DNA from: Algirhabdus cladophorae
GTDB lineage: Bacteria > Pseudomonadota > Alphaproteobacteria > Rhodobacterales > Rhodobacteraceae
Reading direction: 5' to 3'
Assembly (NCBI RefSeq): GCF_044772865.1
Contig: NZ_CP173029.1
Span: 558,001-622,000 of the forward strand
Length of the DNA: 64,000 nt
Part shown: positions 1-7,873 of the stretch, piece by piece
How the letters are laid out: every line of letters begins with the position of its first letter
Position numbering within the stretch: position 1 is the stretch's first letter
Made by a program: the position numbers and the translations under genes
The notes under the pieces: generated by a model
Database searches by the model: none
What the model was told of the DNA's origin: nothing
What the model saw: the letters and a program-made list of their open reading frames with translations, nothing else

Positions 1-261
1 ATTGAACGCTATCATTTCACGCTGCTGCGCAATCTCTATGAAAAGACATCGAACTTTCTGGGCTATCCGCGATGGTCAGAGCTGCTGCCGGACGACCAGC
101 AACTTTACCTAAACCGCATCATTCAGTTTACGAGCCATAGCACGCTGTCCAGCGAGGCAATTGCCGAGCCGTCACCGCAGGAAAAGCAGACGGTGAAGCT
201 CCTGCTGGATCATCTGCGCAACAACTACAGCTACTGGCAGGAGGAGGCCCCGAATGCCTGA
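1..261 (+). CDS. C-terminal fragment of a probable AAA-family ATPase (type I R-M accessory protein)
   Basis: An open frame enters from the left edge and ends in TGA at 259-261, giving 86 visible residues that include the segments LLRNLYEKTSNFLGYP and LLLDHLRNNYSYW. Segments of this kind (LRN-EKT-xFLGY) occur near the C-terminus of large AAA ATPases of the RloA/RloC-like group, which are often encoded between hsdS and hsdR. That assignment is from memory of the family and the ATPase motifs themselves are outside the window. The stop overlaps the hsdR start (ATG at 254), so the two are translationally coupled. The fragment could instead be another accessory protein of the R-M cluster. Confidence 0.6.
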   Translation: MERYHFTLLRNLYEKTSNFLGYPRWSELLPDDQQLYLNRIIQFTSHSTLSSEAIAEPSPQEKQTVKLLLDHLRNNYSYWQEEAPNA

Positions 262-3200
262 GCAGTCGACCCCAATAGCCGAAACCAATCGCTTCATCGT
301 TCTCGATAAGTACGTGCGCGCTTGGGAAGCAGCTGATAGTTATCAGTCCGAGGCCGATTTAGAACGCGAGCTTGTTCATGACCTGCGCAATCAGGGCTAC
401 GAGTATCTGGACGATCTGAGATCAACGGACGCTATGCTGGCGAACGTTCGCGTTCAGCTGGAAGCCCTCAACGAAGTTCACTTCACGGATGAGGAATGGA
501 CGCGTTTCGTCGAAACCTATTTGGACAAGCCCAGCGACAGTGCCACAGACAAGACCCGCAAGATACATGATGACTACATCTTTGACTTCGTCTTCGATGA
601 TGGCCGTATCCAGAACGTGTATCTGGTCGATAAGGCCAATGTCTGCCGCAACAAGGTCCAAGTCATCAAGCAGTTCGAACAGGCGGGCTCTCATGCGAAC
701 CGCTATGATGTGACCATCCTGGTGAACGGGCTTCCACTGGTGCAGGTTGAGCTGAAAAAGCGCGGCGTTGCCATTCGGGAAGCGTTCAACCAGATCCACC
801 GATACAGCAAGGAGAGCTTCAACTCAGACCATTCTCTCTTCAAGTACCTTCAGGTTTTCGTAATCTCAAACGGCACGGATACGCGCTACTTCGCGAACAC
901 GACCAAGCGCGATAAAAACAGTTTCGACTTTACCATGAATTGGGCACAGGCAGATAACAGCCTGATCCGAGATTTGAAGGATTTCACGGCGACCTTTTTC
1001 GAGAAGCGCACGTTGTTGACTGTGTTGCTGGACTATTCCGTCTTCGACGTCAGCGACACGCTACTTGTTATGCGTCCCTATCAGATCGCGGCGACGGAAA
1101 GAATCCTCCGAAAGATTAGAAGCTCGTTCGAAGGCAAGACGCTTAGTAAGCCGGAAAGCGGCGGATATATCTGGCACACAACGGGCTCGGGCAAGACACT
1201 GACTAGCTTTAAGGCGGCCCGCCTGGCCAGAGACCTCGACTTCATCGACAAGGTCTTTTTCGTGGTCGACCGCAAAGACCTCGATTACCAGACGATGAAA
1301 GAATATCAGCGTTTCTCGCCGGATAGCGTGAATGGATCGGACAGCACCGCTGGCTTGAAGCGGAACCTCTCCAAGGACGACAACAAAATCATCGTTACGA
1401 CCATCCAAAAGCTCAACAATTTGATGAAGAGCGAGGGCGACCTGCCGCTTTATACCCAGCGGGTCGTGTTCATTTTCGACGAGTGCCATCGCAGCCAGTT
1501 TGGTGAAGCACAGAAGAACCTCAAGCGGAAGTTCAAGAAATTTAGCCAGTTTGGCTTCACCGGAACGCCAATCTTTCCGGAAAATGCTTCTGGAGCGGAG
1601 ACGACGGCCAGCGTATTCGGGAGCGAACTTCATTCTTATGTGATCACCGACGCGATCCGCGACGAGAAGGTGCTGAAGTTCAAGGTGGACTACAATGATG
1701 TGCGCCCGCAGTTCAAAGCGATCGAAACCGAACAGGACGAAAAGAAGCTGACCGCAGCTGAAAATCGAGAAGCCCTTCAGCACCCTGAACGGATCGCGGA
1801 GATTTCCCAGTACATTCTCGAGAACTTTCGGCGCAAGACGCATCGTCTCTATGGAGACAATAAGGGCTTCAACGCCATGTTCGCGGTGAGCAGCGTTCAT
1901 GCGGCCAAGCTCTATTACGAAAAGCTGAACGCGTTGCAGGTTGGTAGCGACAAGCCTTTGAAGATCGCGACCATCTTTTCTTTCGCGGCCAACGAGGAAC
2001 AGGATGCTATTGGTGATATTCCTGATGAGAGTTTTGAGGTTTCGGCGCTGAACAGCAGCGCCAAGGAATTCCTGAACGCCGCCATAGCGGACTACAATGC
2101 CTTTTTCCGAACGAATTTCAGCGTCGATAGTAAAGGTTTCCAGAATTACTATCGGGACCTTGCAAAGCGAGTGAAGTCCAAAGAAGTCGACCTGCTCATT
2201 GTGGTTGGCATGTTCTTGACCGGGTTTGACGCGCCAACCCTAAATACGCTTTTCGTTGACAAGAACTTGCGTTTCCACGGCCTAGTACAAGCCTACTCCC
2301 GCACCAACCGAATCTACGATGCAACCAAGTCTTTCGGCAACATCGTTACCTTCCGCGACCTGGAAGAGGCGACCGTCAAGGCGATCACACTCTTTGGCAA
2401 CGCCAATACCAAGAGCGTCGTTCTGGAGAAGAGCTATTCGGAATACATGGAAGGTTTTACGGACCAGACAACAGGCGAGGCACGGCAAGGCTTTGTCGAA
2501 GTCGTCCGAGAGTTGGAAGAGCGTTTCCCAGACCCCACCGCCATCGAAAGAGAAGCGGACAAGAAGGCCTTTGCAAAGCTGTTCGGCGAATATCTCCGTG
2601 TTGAGAATATTCTTCAGAACTACGATGAATTCTCAAGCTTAAGGGAGCTCCAAGAGCTTGATGAGAGTGACGTTCAAGCGGTGACAGCGTTCAAGGAGCA
2701 GCATCATTTGAGCGATGATGATGTCGAAGAGCTAAAGGGCATCAAGATGCCGGCTGACCGCAAGCTCCAAGACTACCGTTCGACCTACAATGACATCCGG
2801 GATTGGCTTCGCCGTGAAAAGGCGAGCACTGAGCGGGTTGAGTCAACGATTGATTGGGATGATGTCGTCTTTGAGGTCGACCTTTTGAAGTCCCAGGAGA
2901 TCAATCTGGACTACATCCTTGAGTTGATCTTCGAGCACAACAAGAGAACCAAAAGCAAGTCAGAGCTTGTTGGTGAAGTTCGCGGTGTTATTCGCGCCAG
3001 CATTGGCAACCGCGCGAAAGAAAGCCTCATCGTCGATTTCATCAATCAGACAAACCTTGATGAATTGGGGGACAAAGCGAGTGTGATTGAGGCATTTTTT
3101 GCCTTCGCACAGGCAGAACAACGCCGGGAAGCGGAAGAGCTAATAACCGACGAAAAATTGAACGTGGATGCCGCCAAGCGCTACATCGCTACGTCGGTCA

Positions 3201-3355
3201 AACGTGAATATGCGAGTGAAAACGGCACAGAGTTGAACTCAATCCTTCCAAAAATGAGTCCGCTCAATCCACAATACCTGACTAAAAAAAGAGATGTTTT
3301 CCAACGAATTTCGTTATTTGTCGAAAAGTTCAAGGGTGTTGGCGGGAAGATTTAG
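254..3355 (+). CDS. hsdR: Type I restriction endonuclease, R (motor and nuclease) subunit
   Basis: This 1033-residue protein is the DNA-translocating and cleaving subunit of a type I restriction-modification enzyme. The N-terminal nuclease domain shows a PD-(D/E)xK core, with Asp152 followed by the VELKK motif at 165-169. The superfamily 2 motor follows: Walker A TTGSGKT around 309-315, DECH at 409-412, the TGTP motif at 436-439, and a QAYSRTNRI motif VI near residue 680. The length is full for the family and no frameshift is seen. The start overlaps the stop of the upstream gene by a few bases. The cognate hsdM and hsdS are not in the window and would be expected to the left. It lies in the tRNA-Cys integrative element, so it is likely mobile. 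Confidence 0.96.
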   Translation: MPEQSTPIAETNRFIVLDKYVRAWEAADSYQSEADLERELVHDLRNQGYEYLDDLRSTDAMLANVRVQLEALNEVHFTDEEWTRFVETYLDKPSDSATDKTRKIHDDYIFDFVFDDGRIQNVYLVDKANVCRNKVQVIKQFEQAGSHANRYDVTILVNGLPLVQVELKKRGVAIREAFNQIHRYSKESFNSDHSLFKYLQVFVISNGTDTRYFANTTKRDKNSFDFTMNWAQADNSLIRDLKDFTATFFEKRTLLTVLLDYSVFDVSDTLLVMRPYQIAATERILRKIRSSFEGKTLSKPESGGYIWHTTGSGKTLTSFKAARLARDLDFIDKVFFVVDRKDLDYQTMKEYQRFSPDSVNGSDSTAGLKRNLSKDDNKIIVTTIQKLNNLMKSEGDLPLYTQRVVFIFDECHRSQFGEAQKNLKRKFKKFSQFGFTGTPIFPENASGAETTASVFGSELHSYVITDAIRDEKVLKFKVDYNDVRPQFKAIETEQDEKKLTAAENREALQHPERIAEISQYILENFRRKTHRLYGDNKGFNAMFAVSSVHAAKLYYEKLNALQVGSDKPLKIATIFSFAANEEQDAIGDIPDESFEVSALNSSAKEFLNAAIADYNAFFRTNFSVDSKGFQNYYRDLAKRVKSKEVDLLIVVGMFLTGFDAPTLNTLFVDKNLRFHGLVQAYSRTNRIYDATKSFGNIVTFRDLEEATVKAITLFGNANTKSVVLEKSYSEYMEGFTDQTTGEARQGFVEVVRELEERFPDPTAIEREADKKAFAKLFGEYLRVENILQNYDEFSSLRELQELDESDVQAVTAFKEQHHLSDDDVEELKGIKMPADRKLQDYRSTYNDIRDWLRREKASTERVESTIDWDDVVFEVDLLKSQEINLDYILELIFEHNKRTKSKSELVGEVRGVIRASIGNRAKESLIVDFINQTNLDELGDKASVIEAFFAFAQAEQRREAEELITDEKLNVDAAKRYIATSVKREYASENGTELNSILPKMSPLNPQYLTKKRDVFQRISLFVEKFKGVGGKI

Positions 3356-3363
3356 GAGTATTG

Positions 3364-3417
3364 ATGCTTGATGTTCGCGAGTTGCGGATCGAGAGGCTAA
3401 TGGAAAAGCAAAGTTAG
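3364..3417 (+). CDS. Possible 17-residue ORF behind hsdR, or truncated gene start
   Basis: Just after hsdR an AGGAG (3353-3357) stands six bases before an ATG at 3364. The frame reads MLDVRELRIERLMEKQS and stops at 3415-3417, running into the 3' end of the opposing gene. The ribosome binding site is better than most in this region, yet the product is tiny. It may be the remaining start of a gene that was cut when the element was assembled, or chance. No function can be given. Confidence 0.25.
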   Translation: MLDVRELRIERLMEKQS

Positions 3418-5016
3418 TCCGAATAGATACTCACCGATACCGCATACGGTGTTGTCCCAAACGCCTCTTTCGAAGCGGCAAACTTGCGAACCATTCACTT
3501 GAGCCGCCACAACAAACGCAAATGCCTGGGCTACGGCCAAGGAGGCTGCAGAGGTCTTTAGGACAGCCGTGCCGATTTCCACTTCCTCGCCGATAGCCTC
3601 AAGCGCTCGTTGAGATCGCTTTTCTCTTCGTTTTTTGCTTTGCAAGAACCATGCAACCCACGCTCCGTAGATCGGAATGCCAAAATAGACTTTTGCGAGC
3701 AACGAGCTGATAGAGCTGCTGGTCGGAATAAGCAGCACGAGTAACAAGGCCGCAAAGGCCAGCCCGCACAAGATTGCAATGGAACGGCTCTCGCCTTCCG
3801 TAAGTTTCAATGCGAGGCGTTTGCGGGCTTGTGCCGCCAAATTCGTCAACTGCTGACCTGGATCAAACTTGCTCATCCCGCCCAAGTCGAAAGGGGGCTT
3901 GTTTCTGATCGCTTCAAGGCACGCTTGACCGAGTGGATAGGTCTTTAGATCGGCAAGTGCATCATCTTCAAGAAGCTGAACGGTGCGTGCAGATATCCGG
4001 TCCAAGTACTCGGGCGAGCGATAGGGTTCCATGCTCTCATGACCCAAAATAAGTGCTGGGTCGGTTTCGCTACCTGATGCTCGGGCTGTATGCGCTACTG
4101 CGTTGTATCTGTACTGCCCGTTTGCGCCTTCCGCCCTATACTTGAGATTTTGGCGTTGCAGAGCTGTTTTCTGTTCCAAAAAGCCCGGAACTTCGCGCAT
4201 GTACCGATCAAAGGTTGATTGGTCAGGCTCGCATGCGAGTTGAGTATTTTCGTCAATTACTGGCGTGTATGTGAGCTTGAAGCCTTCATCGCCTGCGCCT
4301 TGGCATGTCGAGCAGACGTTTTCGCCGGTCCCGGAACAACCACCACATTGGACTTCGCTTCGACCGGCGCAGGAGGGGCAGACGCGACTTCCGTTTTGAC
4401 AGCCACAATATATGCTGCGCCCTTTTCCGCCGCAGCCCGAGCAAGCTCGTGTTCTGGTTTCTAAGCGGTAGAATGTCTGTCCGCCGACTCCTCTGTAGGG
4501 CACGTTTTCACTGTAATCTTGTCGTCCCGTTCCGCCGCAACCTATGCATCTTAGCATACCGGAACCGTCGCAGTTGGTGCAGGCAACATGGCCATTCGAG
4601 CAGCTTGTGCATCTTACAACCCTTCGGCCGCCGCAGGAGCGGCACCTTAGCTTGCGGGCTCCATTGCAGCTTTCACAGGTACGGCTGTGGCTGGCGGAGA
4701 ATGGCTCTTTGAACCGTTCGAATTTTCCGTCTTGGGTGGGGTCGGAGATATATGCCTCTAACCAGTCACCATTTATGCGATCATGGAATGTACGGTCTAG
4801 CTTGGCCAGAGCTTCTGTGCGGGTGTCGCGCGAATCTGGCGGCGCAGTATCTTCAACAACCTCTTTTTCAAAAGTGACTGTCGCTTTCACCGAAAACGGG
4901 AATGTCGCCGTCTCGATATTAAACTGCCGATCTTCCTCGAAACCCGTATCGATCTGGTCCTGTGCGATGATCTGCTGGAGGCGCGAGCTTAACTTGCGTG
5001 CTTGTTCCTGGGTCAT
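3397..5016 (-). CDS. Membrane protein with a ten-motif CxxC (DnaJ-like) zinc array
   Basis: This 539-residue protein is not one I recognise. Residues 114-238 hold nine CxxC motifs (114, 125, 136, 146, 157, 192, 213, 224, 235) and one CGC (204-206), many followed by glycine as in the CxxCxGxG repeats of the DnaJ zinc domain. DnaJ has four such repeats, so this array is more than twice as long, and there is no J domain. The C-terminal part has predicted membrane segments at about 412-430 and 436-458, with a further hydrophobic stretch at 491-507 and basic residues after the second segment. A zinc-binding cytoplasmic domain tethered to the inner membrane is the simplest reading. Its ATG overlaps the stop of the upstream repeat ORF (ATGA), so it belongs to the XRE operon. 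A role in host-element conflict is inferred only from its location. Confidence 0.85.
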   Translation of the reverse strand: MTQEQARKLSSRLQQIIAQDQIDTGFEEDRQFNIETATFPFSVKATVTFEKEVVEDTAPPDSRDTRTEALAKLDRTFHDRINGDWLEAYISDPTQDGKFERFKEPFSASHSRTCESCNGARKLRCRSCGGRRVVRCTSCSNGHVACTNCDGSGMLRCIGCGGTGRQDYSENVPYRGVGGQTFYRLETRTRACSGCGGKGRSIYCGCQNGSRVCPSCAGRSEVQCGGCSGTGENVCSTCQGAGDEGFKLTYTPVIDENTQLACEPDQSTFDRYMREVPGFLEQKTALQRQNLKYRAEGANGQYRYNAVAHTARASGSETDPALILGHESMEPYRSPEYLDRISARTVQLLEDDALADLKTYPLGQACLEAIRNKPPFDLGGMSKFDPGQQLTNLAAQARKRLALKLTEGESRSIAILCGLAFAALLLVLLIPTSSSISSLLAKVYFGIPIYGAWVAWFLQSKKRREKRSQRALEAIGEEVEIGTAVLKTSAASLAVAQAFAFVVAAQVNGSQVCRFERGVWDNTVCGIGEYLFGLTLLFH

Positions 5017-5279
5017 GGTGTGTGGCGGGCCTCATGGGATTGGCCTGTGATGTTTGGCTGTACAAGGAGTTCGGAAAATGGCCGTAAGTATCTGTAAGTA
5101 TGTAAAAATAAATCCGCATTCCGCTTGCTAGCAGTATATCGCCGCCGCAAGCTTTCCCGCAAGCTTTCCCGCAAGCTTTCCCGCAAGCTTTCCCGCAAGC
5201 TTTCCCGCAAGCTTTCCCGCAAGCTTTCCCGCAAGCTTTCCCGCAAGCTTTCCCGCAAGCTTTCTGGATCGGGATTCAA
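5013..5279 (-). CDS. ESLR-tetrapeptide repeat protein encoded by a minisatellite
   Basis: The frame starts at a TTG (5277-5279) that overlaps the TGA of the XRE gene, and ends in a TGA that overlaps the ATG of the CxxC protein (ATGA at 5013-5016). It has 88 codons: MNPDP, then ten copies of ESLR, then a basic unrelated tail containing RRRYTASKRN and ending HEARHTP. The repeat part would form a charged helix with a four-residue period. Precise stop-start overlap at both ends argues that it is translated as the middle gene of a three-gene operon, because chance would rarely place both junctions in register. There is no good Shine-Dalgarno, so expression would depend on coupling. Against it: low-complexity DNA of this kind keeps several frames open, and the opposite strand is also open as RKLS repeats. 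No known family. Confidence 0.5.
   Translation of the reverse strand: MNPDPESLRESLRESLRESLRESLRESLRESLRESLRESLRESLRRRYTASKRNADLFLHTYRYLRPFSELLVQPNITGQSHEARHTP
5149..5264. repeat. 12-bp minisatellite, nine perfect units plus a partial unit
   Basis: The unit AAGCTTTCCCGC occurs nine times without a mismatch from 5149 to 5256 and is followed by AAGCTTTC. Each unit contains a HindIII palindrome, so HindIII sites recur every 12 bp. The unit length is a multiple of three, so unit gain or loss would change the length of the encoded ESLR repeat without breaking the frame. Perfect identity points to recent expansion by slippage or unequal exchange. It is not CRISPR-like because there are no spacers. 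Confidence 0.98.
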
Positions 5280-6085
5280 TGATCAGTCTCCGCCATCCTT
5301 TCCCGGATCATGTCCAAAACGCCGTTTGCTTTCATTCTACGGACCTCGGACACGCGGGTAAGAGCTTGGTCAAATTGCTCATCGTCGCCGGTTGCGTAGG
5401 ATTGCTGCAAGAGCTGGAATTGCTGTTCAACGCTGTCGGCAAGAACCTCGTCGCTATCTCCAGCAAGCATTGGGCTTTGGTAGCTCAGGTTCTTAAGCTC
5501 TTTGTCTAGTTCTTCAGCAATTTCCTCATCAGCCAGATCATCCGTCAACCGTTGTGCCACTCTCTTGATCGAATGATCCGTCCTCCGAACGGAGAGTGGC
5601 CAGTCGGCGACTTTGAGGGCAACATGGGCTATAACCTTATCGACGGGCGCGGAGCGATAGGCTTTAAGGCAAGCTGCAAATAGGCTGATGGCAAGCTTGG
5701 CGTCGTCCAGTCGGCAACGCCTATGTGGCGCTTCCGGCGGCAGTCCAAAAACATCGGATAGCTCGACGTCACCACGTGTGACGATCTTTTCGATTATGTC
5801 GCCGGGCACCGGCGTGACGCCAGTCTCATAGTTGTATAGTGAACGGCGAGTGACACCCAATTCATCGGCGAATTCTGTTCGGGATAGACCGCGTTTCTTG
5901 CGGTAGTCGGTAATGCCCTTCGCGAGTGAGGCTGGCTTTCGTGTTCGCTTGAGTTCCTTTGTGCGCTTCTCAGCAAGGGTGATTTCATACCGCTTCCGCC
6001 ACGCAGCGTCGCGATGTTTCTGGTCCCAAGTTTCGAGTCGGCGCAGATCACTACCCCCAAACTCAAATATTCGGCTTTTGGACAT
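5276..6085 (-). CDS. XRE-family helix-turn-helix regulator with a long C-terminal domain
   Basis: The chosen start is the ATG at 6083-6085 because GGAGG lies 7-8 bases upstream; this gives 269 residues, and an upstream in-frame ATG adds 12 residues without a ribosome binding site. Residues about 57-100 form an XRE-type helix-turn-helix (YRKKRGLSRTEFADELGV followed by RRSLYNYETG). The N-terminal 55 residues are very basic. The C-terminal 170 residues are acidic and helical and match no domain I know. The gene heads an operon with the ESLR-repeat ORF and the CxxC membrane protein, and is divergent from the excision/integration genes, so it may control both directions from the 130-bp gap at 6086-6215. 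Confidence 0.85.
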   Translation of the reverse strand: MSKSRIFEFGGSDLRRLETWDQKHRDAAWRKRYEITLAEKRTKELKRTRKPASLAKGITDYRKKRGLSRTEFADELGVTRRSLYNYETGVTPVPGDIIEKIVTRGDVELSDVFGLPPEAPHRRCRLDDAKLAISLFAACLKAYRSAPVDKVIAHVALKVADWPLSVRRTDHSIKRVAQRLTDDLADEEIAEELDKELKNLSYQSPMLAGDSDEVLADSVEQQFQLLQQSYATGDDEQFDQALTRVSEVRRMKANGVLDMIRERMAETDH

Positions 6086-6215
6086 TCGCGCCTCCAAAAT
6101 TCTGAGAAAATATCTTCCCATATGCTCGGAAGGTTTGTCTAGGCCAGGATTGTCTCTGGTAACATGCAGGAACTTGTAGAATCCTGAAATTCAAGACATT
6201 TTGGTGAGGCTGCAA

Positions 6216-6419
6216 GTGCAAAATTTCGACGACATGCTGACCCCGGAAGAGTGGTGTAAGAAGTTGCGAAAGACGGGCGCAATTGTGTCGGCGAGGGCAT
6301 TGCGGACCAAGGCGCGCGAGCATGGCCAGTACTATTCGATTGGCCGCGCGATGATGTTGTCGGCCCAGCAGCTCGAAACCCTCATGAGGCTTGATGCATC
6401 AAATAAGGGCGCAGAATGA
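6216..6419 (+). CDS. Small excisionase-like or DNA-binding protein
   Basis: A GTG at 6216 with GAGG at 6206-6209 gives a 67-residue protein; in-frame TTG and GTG codons farther upstream lack a spaced Shine-Dalgarno. The sequence reads LTPEEWCKKLRKTG, then basic residues around ALRTKAREHGQYY, then IGRAMMLSAQQLETL. This resembles the winged-helix layout of small phage or island excisionases (MerR/Xis-like), an inference from size, charge and position. Its TGA overlaps the ATG of the next gene (ATGATG at 6416), so it is coupled to it and stands first in the integrase operon. Confidence 0.7.
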   Translation: MQNFDDMLTPEEWCKKLRKTGAIVSARALRTKAREHGQYYSIGRAMMLSAQQLETLMRLDASNKGAE

Positions 6420-6682
6420 TGGATTTCAGCGTTAAAGCAATCAGCCTGGTTTCGTCTGATGATCTCGCTGCGGCGCTTGGTTTTGCATCCCCGAACGATG
6501 CGTTTCGCGGGTTTTGTCGTAACCTGGGGATCACGCCAGTTCGGAGAAACCCGAACTACTTCGACCCCAAGCTTGTGAGGCTTCGGCTGGACCAAGCCCA
6601 AGGGTTGCCAGCAGTGATAGCCGCAGGTGCGAAGGAAGGTGACCTTGTTGAAGCAAGGAGGGCAAGGCGTGCCGCGCAGTAG
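6416..6682 (+). CDS. Small island protein between Xis-like protein and integrase
   Basis: An 88-residue protein whose ATG overlaps the stop of the preceding gene and whose 3' end overlaps the integrase start by 14 bases. It contains LVSSDDLAAALGFASPNDAFRGFCRNLGI, whose spacing suggests a helix-turn-helix of the kind used to recognise DNA, followed by a basic, alanine- and arginine-rich tail. I do not recognise the family. Position between an Xis-like gene and an integrase suggests a directionality or replication accessory of the element. Confidence 0.7.
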   Translation: MMDFSVKAISLVSSDDLAAALGFASPNDAFRGFCRNLGITPVRRNPNYFDPKLVRLRLDQAQGLPAVIAAGAKEGDLVEARRARRAAQ

Positions 6683-7784
6683 TTTGCCAAAAGGGGTTCA
6701 CAGGGTTCGGCGCAAGACTGTCGAAGGCTTTCGGTACCATTTCTATGCATGGCGGGGTGGTCCAAAATTTTGGACTGACACGGTTAGAGAACCACGTGAT
6801 CCGAAATTTCTGATCGCTTTCGCTGATGCGATCAAGGCCCGACACTCAGCCGACTATATGACACCGCAAATGGTCGATGACTTCTTAGACAGCACGGCGA
6901 TGCCCAAGGCCGAACGAACACAGGCCGACTACAAGAAGTGGGCTTTGCGATTTGCGGACGAGTTCGTAGACGATCCCGCGAAGCTTTGGGAAAACCCAAA
7001 GTCGCGCGGGGAGCTGAACGAGTGGCGGGCCAAGTGGAAAAACTCGCCTAAGCAGCATGACTATGCTGGAACCGTTGCCGTACGCATTCTCAATTGGGCG
7101 AGGGATGAAGGGAAGATCGCGGCGCACTACTGTGACCGCCTTCACCGCATCTACTCAGTCGACCGGGCTGAGATAGTTTGGACCGAAGCGGACCAAAAGG
7201 CGTTCAAGGACGCTGCACCGTCCTGGGTGAAACGTGTGATGACGCTAGCTTGCGAGACCGGCCTAAGGCCAGCGGACCTTGTGCGTCTGACACGCGGCAA
7301 CCTGGAGAGCTTCGATGGAATTGACCGGTTCAGGGTGCGAACCCAGAAACGCGGACGCGTGGCGCACATTCCAGTCACGCCTGAATTGCGGCAGTTGATT
7401 GATGAAACGCCCGCAGATCAGCTTGTTTTGTTGGTTAATGACCGAAGTAAGCCGCTCCGGCCAACATCGGCTAGCCGAGCTATCACACGATACCGGGATC
7501 GCATAGCCGACAAGCTGAGCGATCCGACACTAAGGCTCCAAGATACACGCGGCACGGCGGCCACACGGCTCCTACGAGCGGGCCTAGGCCTCAACCAAAT
7601 CGCAAATCACATGGGTTGGTCGCTTCGCTACGCCGCCGCTGTGATCGAGCATTACGCCGCCGTTTCGCCTGCTGAAAGCGCGGAAGTCCTCGACTTACTG
7701 AAGCGCGAAAAGCAGCGCCGCGAGGACAAAACTGTAAACGCTATTGTAAACGTCCCCGATGGGGCAAAGAGAGGAGAGAGCTAA
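6669..7784 (+). CDS. int: Tyrosine recombinase (integrase) of the tRNA-Cys element
   Basis: The start is the GTG at 6669, preceded by AAGGAGGG at 6654-6661; this gives 371 residues. It is a tyrosine-type integrase: catalytic Arg200 in CETGLRPADL, box II QDTRGT with Arg294 (the usual His before it is Gln291), then HMGW with Trp317, and nucleophile Tyr329 in EHYA. The N-terminal half (about 60-160) looks like the core-binding domain. The stop lies 15 bp from the CCA end of tRNA-Cys, the usual layout when an element has entered at the 3' end of a tRNA gene and carries its integrase next to the junction. It would catalyse integration and excision of the element to the left. Confidence 0.93.
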   Translation: MPRSSLPKGVHRVRRKTVEGFRYHFYAWRGGPKFWTDTVREPRDPKFLIAFADAIKARHSADYMTPQMVDDFLDSTAMPKAERTQADYKKWALRFADEFVDDPAKLWENPKSRGELNEWRAKWKNSPKQHDYAGTVAVRILNWARDEGKIAAHYCDRLHRIYSVDRAEIVWTEADQKAFKDAAPSWVKRVMTLACETGLRPADLVRLTRGNLESFDGIDRFRVRTQKRGRVAHIPVTPELRQLIDETPADQLVLLVNDRSKPLRPTSASRAITRYRDRIADKLSDPTLRLQDTRGTAATRLLRAGLGLNQIANHMGWSLRYAAAVIEHYAAVSPAESAEVLDLLKREKQRREDKTVNAIVNVPDGAKRGES

Positions 7785-7799
7785 GTGATTGATTTTATT

Positions 7800-7835
7800 T
7801 GGAGGCGAGTACCGGAATCGAACCGGTGTACACGG
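7800..7835. other. Putative attachment site (att) at the tRNA-Cys 3' end
   Basis: Tyrosine integrases of this type use the 3' part of a tRNA gene as the crossover site, and the integrase gene ends 15 bp away. The identity block is therefore expected in roughly the T-arm and acceptor region. I see no second copy of this stretch between 1 and 7800, so the other att site must be left of the window. Exact borders cannot be set from this sequence alone. Confidence 0.5.
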
Positions 7836-7873
7836 ATTTGCAATCCGCTGCGTCACCACTCCGCCAACTCGCC
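7800..7873 (-). tRNA. tRNA-Cys (anticodon GCA), integration site of the element
   Basis: Read on the minus strand, the 74-nt sequence begins GGCGAGT and ends ACTCGCC-T-CCA, a seven-base acceptor stem with encoded CCA. The anticodon arm GCGGA-TTGCAAA-TCCGT carries GCA. The T arm contains the usual GGTTCGAATCC. The 3' end faces the integrase gene, so the right-hand junction of the element should lie within the 3' half of this gene, left intact by integration. Confidence 0.96.

Noticed and set aside
1061..1900. 279-residue minus frame within hsdR
   Set aside because: Antisense of the motor domain; no coding features of its own.
5149..5264. Repeat considered as CRISPR or replication iterons
   Set aside because: No spacers, unit only 12 bp, and no replication initiator gene nearby; it lies in the reading frame of an operon.
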